From assembly GCF_036373705.1 (NCBI RefSeq), contig NC_089864.1:4555001-4619000 (forward strand): DNA of 64,000 nucleotides, in the 5' to 3' direction. The DNA is from Amia ocellicauda (Eukaryota; Chordata; Actinopteri; Amiiformes; Amiidae). Every line of letters begins with the position of its first letter. The first letter of the stretch is position 1. Under the pieces are notes generated by a model that was given only the letters and a program-made list of their open reading frames with translations, was not told the DNA's origin and ran no database searches. This document shows, piece by piece, positions 15,001 through 25,599 of the stretch. A program made the position numbers and the translations under genes.

Positions 15001-17082
15001 CTGTGTTTTCTGTCTGAACCAGCACATGTCTGTCCCCTAGGACTGGCAGGAAATGACACAGTTCGAGGAGCACTGCTTGTTACTACAGGACGTTGATATG
15101 GAGGGCCCATGCAGGCTCTGTCCATCTGCCTCGGATACCACGTCCATTGCAGACTGCTCCCCAGTCTTGTATGGAGGTGATCTGTCGTCATGACTACTCG
15201 GCGGCATACTGGCCCCAGAGGCCATCTTTGCAGACGTGCAGCTGAACTTTGCCCCATGTTAGCTGTTTGCTTCTCTGGGCCCCCGGTGTAGCCCCCAGAT
15301 CGACAGCAAAGTCCGGTTGCAGCCTAAAAAGCCTGTTCATAAGTAATGTTTGTGTTGGTTTGCATCCTGCACATCCTCCTTTATTTCTGTACAGCGTAGT
15401 GGAACCACAACGAGAGCCAGAAAAGCGGTGCTTGTTAAAATATATTAAATTAGTCTCTTAGAACAAAGTGCTGTATCAAAAATTGTATTTCTCATTTTTA
15501 CAACCGAAGCATTGAAAATAAAAATAAAAATATATATTTTTGCAAACATAAAATAGCAAGCCATTTAGTGTAAGTTTTAACAGCATTGTATTTATAACAT
15601 GGCCAGTAGGGAAGTGTTCTCCTTGTCTGCTTCACTGATGTGAAGGCTGTTTGTCTGCCCCCCTGTCTCTAAAACAAATGCCACCACAGTGCATACCAGA
15701 ACTTAAGCTGGTCAAGCGTTTACACTGCCAGGATCAAATACTACTGATCTGTACATTTGATCGGATTGCCAAGCGTTTATAATGCCATTTCTAATCCTGA
15801 TCAAATGCTACCGATGCATTTGATCCGGATCAGAAATGGCAGTGTAAATGCGCCTATAGTCTTCTTTCCCACACTTATACAGCCGGGTAAGAGGACACTT
15901 TAAATCGCCTGAATGAGTAAAGTGGGGATTCCGATATTGATGAATCTGTACAAGGAGCAGGACTTTTTTACAGGTGATGATGAGGCCCCCAGCCTCAATT
16001 CAGTACCTGGGGTATCTGGAGGCTGAGGTGTCACATCACCAGAGACACAAGCACTTGTTTTGATTTATCTGTAATGCATTTGACCTCAACTGGCAAAAAA
16101 AAATTGACACTGTGTGCTTATGGTGGCATATGACTTCCTGTCAAATTACCGCATTGTCATAGCAATACCCCCTGTACAGTGGTGCAGTGCCTTTTACCTT
16201 CATAGCACAAGAAGCTGTGTTGCTCCAGGCAGGGTGTCTTCATCCAGGTACCATCCAGAGTGACTAAGACACAACATGGAGGTTCATTAGCTCCCACTAT
16301 GGACAAATTGTTGAATTTCACCGGAAGGCCATTGGACCACTGCCAGTCACCCCTGTACAGGCCAGTCCATGTGTGATAATTGGCTTTGGCCATCTGGGAA
16401 AGCTCAACCGCTTCTTCTATGGTATATGCTGTGGCCAAGTCTGTGTATTTCTCTCTACAGTACCATTGTGCTTCAGACCAAGTCACAGGTGAATTCACAG
16501 GGTAGAATGTCCTGTAGTAGCTGGTAGCTGCCTCTCTGAGACCTAAACAAAGAGCATCCATTGGACTACAAATGAATAACTTCAGTGAATAAAAATATTG
16601 CATCAGGAATGCATATCTTTCACAGATGAACACAAATCGATGGCAAAAATACAGCCTATTTGTTCGTCCACATTCATCCAATTCTGTTGTCTTCCACACT
16701 GGTCCTGGAGAGCTCTGAACTGGAGTCTACAGACTCTGCATCTTGAGTCAGTAAATCAGTTACTGATCTGATATAGGTCAGAGCTAGACTGGATTGCAAA
16801 CACTAGATATCAGGTTCTCTCTTGAAGATCTCCTGGATCAGGTTTGGACATTCCAGTATATGCATAACTTACAATTATGATAGTTTGTTATTTGAGAGTT
16901 GGAATTGAATGAAAACCATTAGGTCCTGTACTATGTTACAGCTCTCCAGAACCAGGGCTGAAGATCCCCGATCCAACTCAACCTGATCAACAATCTCTAA
17001 CACATCCACATGTACAGCAATACACACAGGGAAAAATTGACACACCTGTAAAGAGTAGGAGCAGTAAGATACATCGGCCCAT
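3904..17082 (-). CDS. C-type lectin, two CTLDs plus stalk (copy 1)
   Basis: Predicted secreted C-type lectin. Exons on the minus strand: 17082-17046 (signal peptide MGRCILLLLLFTG), 16542-16198 (CTLD1), 7783-7436 (CTLD2), 6559-6468 and 4562-4454 (stalk), 3941-3904 (last, stop TGA). Every intron starts GT and ends AG, the phases are 1,1,1,0,1, and the exon lengths sum to 969 nt, giving 322 aa. CTLD1 lacks calcium motifs; CTLD2 has EPN and WND, which in this family predict calcium-dependent mannose-type binding. The stalk contains the VQLWWRE and GQVFHQE stretches seen at the C-terminus of many fish lectins of this type. I see no transmembrane segment. The intron between the CTLDs is 8.4 kb because of nested transposons. 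Splice sites are read by eye; the last exon is the least certain, since another frame there is also open. Confidence 0.78.
3988..4021. repeat. (CA)n microsatellite
   Basis: About 17 CA units just 5' (minus sense) of the last lectin exon. CA tracts stand at equivalent places in copy 3 (27,093-27,118) and copy 2 (32,515-32,540), so the tract predates the duplications. Confidence 0.95.
4924..6138 (+). mobile_element. Tc1-type DD36E transposon, inactivated copy
   Basis: The ends are near-perfect inverted repeats (CACTCACCTAAA...; right end ...TTTAGGTGAGTG) flanked by TA on both sides. The transposase frame opens at 5072 and matches the intact copy at 38.2-39.4 kb closely. It is broken by a TGA at about 5826 where the other copy has CGA, a CpG-decay type change between the second and third catalytic residues. 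It also lacks two residues near position 26. It sits in the intron between the two stalk exons of lectin copy 1. Confidence 0.92.
7003..7048. repeat. Short dispersed motif shared with 43.5 and 46.8 kb
   Basis: A stretch around CTCTGGGGGT, then TTAAGGC..., GCCTAATGGT and CC(C)TCCAGG recurs at about 43,511-43,566 and 46,785-46,840. It may be the end of an unrecognised mobile element. Confidence 0.45.
7196..7249. repeat. (ATT)n microsatellite
   Basis: About 18 ATT units in the intron 3' of the CTLD2 exon of lectin copy 1. Confidence 0.95.
7436..7783 (-). CDS. CTLD2 exon of lectin copy 1 (EPN/WND)
   Basis: A 348-nt, phase 1-1 exon coding one full C-type lectin domain. Visible motifs in order: SWTEAQRYCRE (first conserved Cys), VWIGLFFEPWKWSDG (the WIGL core), MEPNGLSDKC (EPN in the long loop, then a conserved Cys), KWNDLPC (WND) and FICEEG. 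EPN and WND together are the usual calcium and mannose-type ligand set, so binding is a reasonable inference. The acceptor is a TTTCAG and the donor GAAG|GTAATC. Confidence 0.85.
8109..9929 (+). mobile_element. Solo LTR, family X copy 1
   Basis: A 1,821-bp solo LTR. It begins TGTAGCGT and ends ACGCTACA, so its termini are an 8-bp inverted repeat of the TG...CA type. The four bases TCAT flank it on both sides as a target duplication. A polyadenylation-type AATAAA lies near 9,783. Copies of the same family are at 19,918-21,243 and 51,591-52,636, both shorter through internal deletions. Four-base duplications fit many retrovirus-like elements. I see no coding sequence. It is inserted in the lectin copy 1 intron between CTLD1 and CTLD2. 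Confidence 0.82.
9930..10559. other. Lectin intron DNA
   Basis: Part of this block (from about 9,945) resembles 36,155-36,230 in the equivalent intron of lectin copy 2, so it is ancestral intron. Nothing else is recognised. Confidence 0.5.
10560..11984 (+). mobile_element. LTR retrotransposon 5' part: LTR, primer site, gag relic
   Basis: The putative 5' LTR is 10,560-10,950: it begins TGTAATGG, has AATAAA near 10,868 and ends GTTACG (perhaps a mutated CA end). The following TTGGTGTCAGAGTGC resembles the primer-binding site of fish gypsy-type elements. Downstream DNA gives gag-like fragments, for example AAYAQFMVHRSYPGFLP and, in a shifted frame, APTTIEQALQLATM, so the gene is frameshifted. 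The 3' half is absent; another LTR starts directly at 11,985. Confidence 0.55.
11985..12665 (+). mobile_element. Second LTR with primer site, truncated element
   Basis: LTR at 11,985-12,529 (545 bp), beginning TGTGGGGGAA and ending TTCCACCACA, which are near-perfect inverted termini. It is followed at 12,531 by TCTGGCGTCACGAAGAGGAT, typical in form of a tRNA primer site. Only a short stub of internal sequence follows. It appears inserted into the preceding element; a (TA)n tract expanded just inside its 5' end. Confidence 0.55.
11994..12047. repeat. (TA)n microsatellite
   Basis: About 26 TA units inside the 5' end of the LTR that begins at 11,985. Confidence 0.95.
12666..12815 (+). repeat. 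Three-copy tandem repeat, about 48-55 bp units
   Basis: Three units begin with TAGGT at 12,666, 12,714 and 12,769. Each continues with a T-rich run, ATAGTTTTTTTATAA and an A-rich AAATGAAA block. No function is visible. Confidence 0.75.
12816..15330 (-). mobile_element. DIRS-type retrotransposon, decayed
   Basis: The minus strand carries, in 5' to 3' order, a broken RNase H region (about 15,257-14,874; HINRQGGL-like and GLSNTA), a linker typical of fish DIRS elements (14,716-14,525; LLIALWWPRRFWF, LLNGEPWQL) and a tyrosine recombinase in pieces (14,102-13,815 and 13,750-13,256). The recombinase HSTRG box is present, but the upstream SAKRVS-type arginine is a cysteine (SAKCMS). The terminus has related inverted and direct copies at 12,816-12,880, 13,045-13,100 and 13,105-13,135 around GGTTGCAA-type motifs, as expected of DIRS ends. 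The reverse transcriptase and gag are missing. Confidence 0.75.
15331..15710. other. Lectin intron DNA, nothing recognised
   Basis: AT-rich intron between the DIRS element and a foldback element. No coding or repeat signal seen. Confidence 0.45.
15714..15855. repeat. Foldback (MITE-like) element
   Basis: Two nested inverted repeats. GCGTTTACACTGCC near 15,717 pairs with GGCAGTGTAAATGC near 15,840, and a second copy near 15,771 (GCGTTTATAATGCC) pairs with the same right arm. The inner arms share GATCAAATGCTACC and its complement. Probably a small non-autonomous DNA element; the superfamily is unknown. Confidence 0.6.
16198..16542 (-). CDS. CTLD1 exon of lectin copy 1
   Basis: A 345-nt, phase 1-1 exon. 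It reads TWSEAQWYCREKYTDLA, then TWTGLYRGDWQWSNG (the WIGL position), PPCC, DGTWMKTPC and FLCYEG, so the CTLD cysteine frame is kept. Neither EPN/QPD nor WND is present, so calcium-dependent sugar binding is not expected. The same exon occurs at 29,258-29,602 and 36,595-36,939 at identical length. Confidence 0.85.
17046..17082 (-). CDS. Signal-peptide exon of lectin copy 1
   Basis: Twelve codons plus one base from an ATG at 17,082, reading MGRCILLLLLFTG. The donor is ACAG|GTGTGT. The equivalent exon of copy 2 (37,397-37,361) reads MDQCVLLFLLFTG and has the same length, phase and donor, which supports the start choice. Confidence 0.8.
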
Positions 17083-17225
17083 TCCTGTAGCCTGTCAGTC
17101 TGCAAATACACAAAGAGGAAAGAGTCTTAACAACTATAGATGAGCCAGTGTCCTATAGGTTCATTCAAGGATAGCTTGGTATGAACACAGTTTGGAATTA
17201 ATGCTTTTATCTTTACTTGAACTAC

Positions 17226-17300
17226 TACCAGTTACGGACTGGCCATCTTGGGCACTGGGAGAATTCCCAGTGGGCCGGTCGACTGTGGGCCAGGTGGACT
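17226..17300. repeat. Dispersed repeat shared with 61.2 kb
   Basis: GGACTGGCCATC, GGGCACT and GGGCCGG recur in the same order near 61,231-61,265. It looks like the end of a DNA transposon, but I cannot see a partner end. Confidence 0.5.
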
Positions 17301-18092
17301 GCAGGCACAATACCAAAAAAATTAATAATTATTTTTAAAAGGGTTTTAAAGGGAGAGGTAGAAAGTGAGTGACTGGTCTACCCCAACAATTGTGAGTCTA
17401 ACACAAGCAAAGTTGATGCAGCAGCTGCAACTGAAGTGGTAGTCAAGTGGGAGCCAGGGCGGTTGTGGGGGAAGATATCAACATCAATATGACAATTCAG
17501 CATGTGTTCTGTAGCACTCAGTCTGAACATATGTACTGCAATTAGCTGGGGGGACACCAGTCTACATGTTGCTAGAAAAAAATTGAAAATGTGTTTTGTG
17601 TCGCCTTCCTTGCATTTCTAGAGTTCATTTTGGTAATACAGTACTTTCAGACATGATGCTGCAAATCATTTTCTTTGTGACCTTTTGCTTCTGAAACTAT
17701 TTGTCTGTGAGTACTGTTATGTTATTACAAATTGTTTATGTTTAGTTGAACATTTTAGAAATTCATTACTCTTTTTCAGTTTAAATATTTACTATATGGT
17801 TATCTCATAGCCAATTCACAGTCTATGTTACTCATGTATGTATCCATTTCTGTTTTGGTTGTTTCCTTTCTAGTTAAACATGTAAAAAATAACAATTTCA
17901 GTAAACTTCACAAGAAAAGTTATGCCTTGTCTGTTTATTTGAGGAGTTAAGGTGGTTAGCTTGCAAGTATGTATGGCTGCAGCAGGTTGAGAAGAATAAA
18001 ATGCATGCACAGCTTCTCCTCAGATCATGTGAAGAGAATTCAGATCCCATTGGGGTTATGCTGTAAAGTTTCTAGTGATGATCCCGGATGTA
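17301..18092. other. Intergenic DNA, nothing recognised
   Basis: Sequence upstream of the lectin copy 1 signal exon. No coding or repeat ends seen; the promoter of the gene should lie in or near this block, but I cannot place it. Confidence 0.4.
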
Positions 18093-18760
18093 CAGTACTG
18101 TGCAGACGACTTAAGCCACCTGAGAATATTAAGTTATTAAAGCCCTTAAATCTCAGCAGTAAGTGTTTATTTGTTCGAAAAAACACTATATAATATTGAA
18201 GTAAACACAAACATGAATACAATAAAAAGTAACACAAAAATTGTTCTGTTTTTAAAACAAGTCACTATTTTGTGTGGCCTCCATTAGAATGCAAAACTGA
18301 AGCAATTTGCTTTGGTAGACTGTCATGAAAGTTTTTTTAAGTAGTCCTGTGGTAAATTCTTCCAAGGTTCTTGCAAGATTTGCCCAACTATTCTTTTGAC
18401 TTTTTGTTCTTTTCCTGTCCATGTGATGCCACACAGCTTCAATTATGTTGAGGTCGGGGCTCTGAGGTAGCCAATCTAATACTGTGAGTGTTCCATCTGC
18501 AGACTTCTGCTCCAAGTAGGTTCTGTTTCTGCAATCTCTTCTGCTTGTTGCCTTTCTGCAAGAATGGTTTCTTACCTGCAACACACACTACACGACTATT
18601 TCTTGTAAACCTTCTTATGGTCGAAGTGTGTACTTTGGTTTCTGATGACTCTGCCAGATGCTGAGCAAGCACTTCACTGGATTTACTTCTGTACCTCAAG
18701 GAAGTGACCTTTAAGTACTGTTTATCAGATGCAGACAGCTTTTTGGGTCTTCCACTGCAT
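18093..18760 (-). mobile_element. Tc1-like element, internally deleted and truncated
   Basis: The left end begins CAGTACTGTGC after a TA. The minus strand encodes parts of a Tc1-type transposase: an N-terminal helix-turn-helix part (SEVLAQHLAESSETKVHTST at 18,699-18,439) and the C-terminal LPQSPDLNIIEAVWHHMD part (18,584-18,252). The catalytic core between them is missing, and the right inverted repeat is not found. Confidence 0.72.
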
Positions 18761-19091
18761 TGTGAGTGGAATAAAATTAATTAACTTGATTCCAGACTGA
18801 AAGTAGAAGAAATATGAATTAAACACGTGAAGCTCGAATCTGTTATCTAGAGAGATATTCTCTGAGATGGAATTCGAGGCTGTTTGGGGTACCAGAAAAA
18901 TAAATGCAGAACATCAGAGCAGAGGTCATACACATCTGTGAGGAAACTTACCCGGAGGTGACATTATTGACACTGTGCCTAGGCTCGGGAAAAGGGGGCA
19001 AAACAAGTCTCGTGCAATCATCATGCAGTTCACCTCATGGTTAATTAGAGATGCAATGTGGAAAGTGTTACAGCCGTGAGCTGTTGTGTTA

Positions 19092-22000
19092 CATAAGAAC
19101 ATAAGAACATAAAAAAGTTTACAAATGAGAGGAGGCCATTCGACCCATAGTGCTCATTTGGTGTCCATTAATAAGGATCCTATCCAGTCTGTTTTTGAAT
19201 GTTCCCAAGTTTTCAGATTCAACCACATCCCTGGGGAGTTTGTTCCAGATTGTAACAACTCTCTGTGTCAAAAAGTGTCTCCTGTTTTCTGTTTTGAATG
19301 CATTGAAGCCCAATTTCCATTTGTGTCCCTGGGTGCGTGTGTCCCTGCTGATCAGGAAAAGCTCCTCTGGTTTGATGTGGTCGATGCCTTTCATGATTTT
19401 GAAGACGAATCAAATCCCCACGTAGTCTCCTCTGTTCCAGGGTGAAAAGGTTCAGTTCCTCAGTCTCTCAGTAGGACATTCCCTTCAGACCTGGAATATG
19501 TCTGGTTGCTCTCCTCTGAACTGCCTCTAGAGCAGCGATATCTTTCTGGAAGTGTGGTACCTACAGCTTCCAATTTTAGGATCAATATTTGGTGTGGAAC
19601 CTTGTCAAAAGTTTTCTAAAAATCTAAGTATATCATATCATATGCTTTCACATAATTTACAGCTCCAGTTGCATGTCAGTTGGCACATCCACTGTTCTAA
19701 GTGTCATTTGGAATATTTTAGTTAACAGCCTATAAATAATGTCCCTCATTTGTTTAACTACGGTTGGAAATATACAATCTGGCACAGGTGATTTGTTTGT
19801 TTTTAATTCTGCTAGCCCCTTAGTACCTCCTACTTATTTATCTTGATCTCTCTTAGGGTTTGACTGGACTGGTTGTTAACCTGTGGCATGTTATCTGTTT
19901 TTTCTTTTGTAAATACCTGTAGCATTATTTTGGGTGTATTTTGAAAGAGCATTTTAGCTCTGAGCTGAAGCTCTGATCTAAAGAAGACCTCTCCCCCCCA
20001 AAGTTATCAGATTTCCTGAACTCATCAGCTTGGAACTGGTTTGCATCAGAGTGACAGTTTTGGGGAGGATGGCACCGAGAATGGGCCGAATGGTTTAGAG
20101 TCCTGCTGTGAAATGTCTGGAGAAAGGGGCCTGTAGGTAAAAAAAAACTCTTTGAAGTGGACGAGAGCCGAAATCCCGACATAGAGCTACAAACCCGGGC
20201 CAACTGGCATTTCCAAAAGATGGCATGGATTGACATCAGTCATAAATCAATCCCCCCTCCAATAGGACACTGGGGGCTGAAACCGAAATCCAATCTCAAA
20301 AACTCAAGAACCAATCACCTATTGATCTGACAGACTATAAGGAACAGCGCACGGCCTTTTTCTTTCTCTCTCTCTCACCTGAACCAGAAACTCGTTGCCA
20401 CAGCTCAACCTGTAGCTCTGTTGCCCGAACCAGAACCAGAAACCAACCAAGTCTTTGCTGGCAACAGAAGAGTTAAACTGGGAGAAGGAGATTGAGCCAT
20501 ATAAAGAATCCTTTTAAAGGACTTTATCAAATAAAGAACTTTACAGAATGCGCTGCCCGCCTGTGCCCACCTGATCAGTGGAGTTTTACAGCTGGACAAT
20601 TGACTAAGTCGACTGAATACGAAAGTGTCAGTCATTTAAATAGCTATTTGAGTCTTAAGAAACTTGACCATTGGAACAAACAGGGCCCTGCTTTCCTCAA
20701 AGACTTTGTCTTCAAGTAACTATGGTGGAAACCTGCTTACAAAGAAGATTTTGTGCACAACCTTGGAGCCTTCAAACCAGTGGAAAATCTGTTTGGAAAA
20801 GACTCTACATTAGCGAAACCCCAACTTCCTGGTGCATCGACTGAGTGGAAGTTCTTGGACAAAGCCGAACCGGACTGCCTTTGTTCCAACCACACGGACC
20901 TCGTGCCCTGTGCTGTTATCTGAGCCCGAAGCCAGAGAGGCCTCTCTGCGACGAAGATTATCATATGTGATCCCATGGTCTTTGATTTGGTCATGGAAGT
21001 GATTTGTCTTTGATTTGTTGATCTAGAGTTGAATTTTTAATTAGTTTTTCCCTTTTGTATAATTAGTGTAGTGCTACATTTAGTCTTTGTCTTTGAATAA
21101 ATTTGACAATTTATACCTTTGGAATTGGTGTCTGCGTCCAATTATTATGGAAATTGAGTTCTACAAGATTCCAGGATTCGTGATAAGGTGATACTATAAA
21201 TTCACTTCTTTAATTGAAATTTATAAGTGTACCTTACACTACATACCTCTGTAAAATACTAATTTAGAACATTTTCTAAGATACTTCCATTTTTAGCCTT
21301 TACCTGTTTCACTTCCTCCTTTATTGACCTCTTGATGTTATAGTATTGAAAAAAGATCTTTGCATTAGTTTTAGCTCCAAGAGCTATGTTTCCCTCTTTG
21401 GTTTCCATATCCCTCTCTTAACATCTCTTTGCAGTTCTATATATTCTTTGTATTTTGTTTATTCTCCATTACTATACAACATTTTCTTTCTCTTAATATA
21501 TTTTTGCATATTTCTATTAAACCATTTTGTCAAATGTTTTTTGGTCCTCAATTTCTCCTGGACCTCTAGTAGTATAATTTTCAAATACAGCCATCCATTT
21601 TCAACTGAATCTATGTGCCCCAGTCTTCTAAGTCTCTCTAAATCTCTCCTAAACTGTGTGTATCCTTTCAACTTGTATTCATCTGCATCATTTTCTGTAA
21701 GCCATGTTTCTGTCACTCCTACAACATCATAGTCACATGTCAGCACTGTGGCTTCTAGGTCTAACATCTTGTTCGTTATACTCCTGGAATTGAGGTACAA
21801 ACATTTCAGGACTTTCCTACTAGCAGCTTCCCTTGGTTTTCTTTCCTTAGTGGAACATCTCCCATTGTCAGAGCTCCCTGCCCCCCTGGTCCCTAGTTTA
21901 AAATATTCTCAATTACTCTGCACATACACTCTCCCAATGCATTAGCCCCCCTTCTGTTAAGATGTAGACCAGCCAGTTTGTACAGGTCCCATCTAGCCCA

Positions 22001-22800
22001 GAAGAAAACCAAAGCCCCATAAATCTAATGCCCTCTTCCCTACACCAGGATTTCAACCACATGTTAAACTTTCTAATCTCTACCTGTCTCCCTGGCCTGG
22101 CACGTGGTACTGGTAGTATGTCTACCATTGAAACCTATGTCTACCTATATGAAAACTACCATTGGAGATTCTGCTCTTTAGTTTCTTTCCTAGCTCTTTA
22201 AATTCATCTTGCAGAATCTCTGGCCTACCCTTTCCTATGTCATTGGTTCCAATGTGGACCATGACCAGTGGATTCCCCCCGGCTTTGGCCAGTAGCCTGT
22301 CTACTCATTTAGGGAGATCTGCAACCTGAACGCCAGGCAGGCAAGATACCATGCAGGTCTCCTTATCACTAGAACACACTGTGTGATCTACACCTCTATG
22401 AATCGAGTCTCCTACCTGTTCTGGGGGGGAGTGGGAACCATGGTGCTCTGGTGCTCAACTGCCCTCCCATCACCCTCTGAGCTGTCACTGTCCAACTCGG
22501 TGTCCAGCAGTAGGAACCTGTTGGACATTTCTAGCTCTTGGGTTGTCTCTCCTTTTGGGGGTGTACACATCCTTTTCTGCAGTTACGTCCTACTGTAACC
22601 CAGCAGTTCTCTACACTTTCCTGCCCTAAGGGCTCAACCTTCCTAGGGTTTGGTGTGCACACCATCTCTCTCAAGAACTGATTGACCAATTCGTCCATAT
22701 CACTAATACAGCGCCGATCAGCAAACTGAACTTCAAGATTACGGACTTTGACCTCTAGGACTTCAACATGCTGACAATGTTCACAGAAGGCAATCATTCT
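19092..22800 (-). mobile_element. CR1-like LINE, deleted and split by an LTR
   Basis: Minus-strand order: ORF1 pieces (about 22,797-22,531, then an SGNH-esterase-like region near 22,270-21,913 with MVHIGTNDIGKG and FMGLWFS), the start of an ORF2 endonuclease (21,800-21,640; SITNKMLDLEATVLT, TETWLTEND), then after the LTR insertion an RT remnant (about 19,640-19,560) and the ORF2 C-terminus (FKTENRRHFLTQRVVTIWNK at 19,290-19,230). The 3' tail repeats an eight-base TTCTTATG unit, typical of CR1. Much of the RT is deleted. A solo LTR at 19,918-21,243 interrupts it. Confidence 0.75.
19918..21243 (+). mobile_element. Solo LTR, family X copy 2
   Basis: A 1,326-bp solo LTR beginning TGTAGCAT and ending ACACTACA, flanked by TACC on both sides (19,914-19,917 and 21,244-21,247). 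It is alignable with the 8,109-9,929 copy but lacks a block equal to about 9,135-9,645 of that copy. It is inserted in the CR1-like LINE. Confidence 0.85.
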
Positions 22801-23309
22801 GCAAATCTGACACTATAGTGGCCATATACTTTTAAATGTTGTAAGTTGTTGGTGCCCTAAACACTGTCTCTTGGTTTTTGTTACCGAGAAACAGCGCAGA
22901 TGCTTAAATACCTTTGTGTTCAGCTTCTTGCCACTAATTGATACCTCACTGAATCTCTGGACTGAATTAACTACAATGAATGCAAACTAAGAATAAGATT
23001 AAGTTCAATTAAGGCAAATCTAAAATCAAGATAAGGAATGCTAAGAATGTCTGAAAGTAGAAACACCACAAAATAGCTTTCTCTCTCTCTGTCCTGCTGT
23101 GTCTGACTTGGGTAACTCCTAAAAGCAAAAATGGACCGAGTCCTTAAAAATGGCGGAGATTGAAAATAATGTATTTACAGCCATTCTCTGTGTAATTGAT
23201 GAACCATCAGGTTGGTGATATACATAATGTCTATTGTCACACATATGTCAGATGTTATACACCAATAAAGTAGCAAAATATCTCTCTACATAGAGAAATG
23301 TAGGGAGTG
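22801..23309. other. Intergenic DNA, nothing recognised
   Basis: Possibly the 5' untranslated part of the CR1-like LINE on the minus strand, without a visible boundary. Confidence 0.3.
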
Positions 23310-23733
23310 TAGAAGAAACTCAGTCTTCAATCAGGTTGGAGCGTTCGTTGCAATGCCTTTATGACACGCAACGAGGAGAACAACATTGAATCAAGAAGAT
23401 TTCAAAGTTGCTCTGTACTCCATACTAAAAGTCAAAGCCTTTTATACACACAGAAGTGAAAGATCTGGTTATAATTAACAAGTCATTACTTACTTACAAG
23501 TTTCAATCTTTAAAGCTATCTAAGCAGAATATATATCATTAGAACAGAGTTCATAGTTCAATACAAAAAATAAGGAGCAGACACTTAAATCTTGCTGTTT
23601 GGCATCTTCTCCAAGATGCTCATTGTAAATAACGAACAGAGGTCAAACTACCTTCTGGCCTGACTATTGGCTTTCTTAAGTATACATGAAGTAAAACATT
23701 TGTGAGAAAGGAATTTCTAGCTTTACTTCCACA
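23310..23733. mobile_element. Candidate solo LTR, 424 bp
   Basis: It begins TGTAGAAGAAA and ends TTTACTTCCACA, imperfect inverted termini of the TG...CA type. GGAG flanks both sides (23,306-23,309 and 23,734-23,737). No other copy in the window, so the call rests on the ends and the duplication alone. Confidence 0.5.
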
Positions 23734-25140
23734 GGAGACTGCATTACAATGTACATTAACAGTTGTTTGTTTAGAGTTATTTTATTTTAAGGCAGTAATG
23801 TCAAACTTTAAAATATGAAAAATAAAAAGTTGTTTTGAGCAATCAAGCCATTGCAGATCTGCACACCCAGACTTTAGGTATAGATATACACATAATTTAA
23901 ATGTCATGCTTTTTAAACTTTATTTTAGTTGATTTAACTTTTTTACAGTACATGCCAAAACCCCACACAATGTATCTGATACATGGTTCAATGGTTAAAA
24001 TGATCTGTGACCACTGGGTCCATTGACTGCACTGCAAAAACACACAATCATACAACCTGTTGACCTGGACATATCTTGAAAATGCACTCTAGATCGACAT
24101 ATAATTTGCGTTTCCCTCCTGACTGTTAATTCCTGGTAGAATACAAACTGAACTGGCTTAGAACCAATAGCCCAGTAAACACAATGGGACAAATTTGTCC
24201 AGAATTTCAGTCCATGTCTTCACTCATGAATCCACATTCTGCTGTAGCATTCTTGGTTGTGTGTGAAAGGGTAAATGCCAGTATTTTTCAGGCATTCAAA
24301 GCCAGTGTGAATGGGGATGCAATTGGAAAAAAGCAGGCAAATGCTGCATGCATTTTACTGGTATTTCAATGTGAAAGAGGTTTAAATAAAACATTAAAGC
24401 TTTTATAGAAGAATTTGACATTTAAAACATTTGGAGAGAAATATTTTCTCTAGTTAAACTATATACTTGGAGTAATAAAGACTTTTAAAGGGATTCTCGT
24501 ATAGACTATCGGCTTTGTTTCCCAATGTATTACATTAGACAATATATCTGTTAACATCCATGCCACACCTTTAACTGACCACAAGGCAATTTTTATTAAC
24601 ATTTCATTTTCTCCAGATTCTCAAATTTCCAGAGTATCTTACTGGAAATCAAATAAATTAAGAATGATATTATCAGATAATATATTGGCACAATTCCACT
24701 TGCATAAATGTAAATGCTTTATTTTATTTACAAATTAAGTAAAGCAGTATATCCAAAGTATTTCAGCATTCAACAATTTTAAAGCATATTTTTTTATAAT
24801 GTACTTTTTTATTTGTAATAGACCCCTGGTGCTTTTCATTATTTTACTCTTTATTATACTCTAAATTTCCAATTAAACTCAATTGAACCCCACTACACAG
24901 TGTATTGGATTAGCCAATAAGCACACTGGATACTGCCTAGTAGCTGTGATTGACAGAAGGGGTTTTGTCAAATTGAAAAAGAAAACGAAATATAGGAGAT
25001 GCATTTAAATGTAAAGCACACTGAGAAATGTAAAAGTAAATGGCGATGTAGTAGAGGCCAGTCAGTCAGTAATAAAACATCTCATAATTTTTATGTGATT
25101 TGTTACAGAGTTAGGTTGACAGTAACGTCATTTATTTGAT
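23734..25140. other. Intergenic DNA, nothing recognised
   Basis: AT-rich; no convincing ORF, RNA gene or repeat ends. Confidence 0.45.
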
Positions 25141-25265
25141 GCTGTTAGGGTAAAGCTTAGACTCAGTGCACCCCCACTGGAGTAAGTTTAAAGACCCAAA
25201 GCTAAATGGGAATCAATCGACAGAGTCTTATAACATGCTTAATTAGTAATATAGCACACACTTAC

Positions 25266-25432
25266 CTTAGTATTCCCAATTATTGGCAGGAGAGAAAAGC
25301 TCTTCTGTGTATGTGAATTTGAGGCTCCTCAATCAGGTCAGAGCCTGGAATATAGGAGAAAGAGGCAAAGTTAGAGCTGGCATTCAAATCCTCACTGACT
25401 GATTTGCCTGTTTCCATTGAAAGCTGAAGCAC
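25266..25432 (-). other. Candidate (probably untranslated) exon, duplicated at 44.9 kb
   Basis: A 167-bp block on the minus strand has a good acceptor (ATCTGCAG) and a consensus donor (AAG|GTAAGT). A diverged copy at 44,892-45,060 (169 bp) keeps both splice signals, although the reading frames are not conserved. This suggests a UTR or non-coding RNA exon duplicated with its surroundings. No function can be assigned. Confidence 0.35.
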
Positions 25433-25599
25433 CTGCAGATCAAGGTAAGAGATCACTGAAAGCAAACAAAAAATAAAACACAATACAAACACACACACAC
25501 ACACACTAACAAACCACAAACACACTGACACACAAACACACTAACCCCAAGCACACAACAGAATCCACAAACAAATGGTTAATTGACCACAAAATCTAC

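Noticed and set aside
13256-15257. Possible host gene from several long ORFs on both strands
   Set aside because: The minus-strand pieces match DIRS RNase H and tyrosine recombinase; the plus-strand ORFs are shadows.
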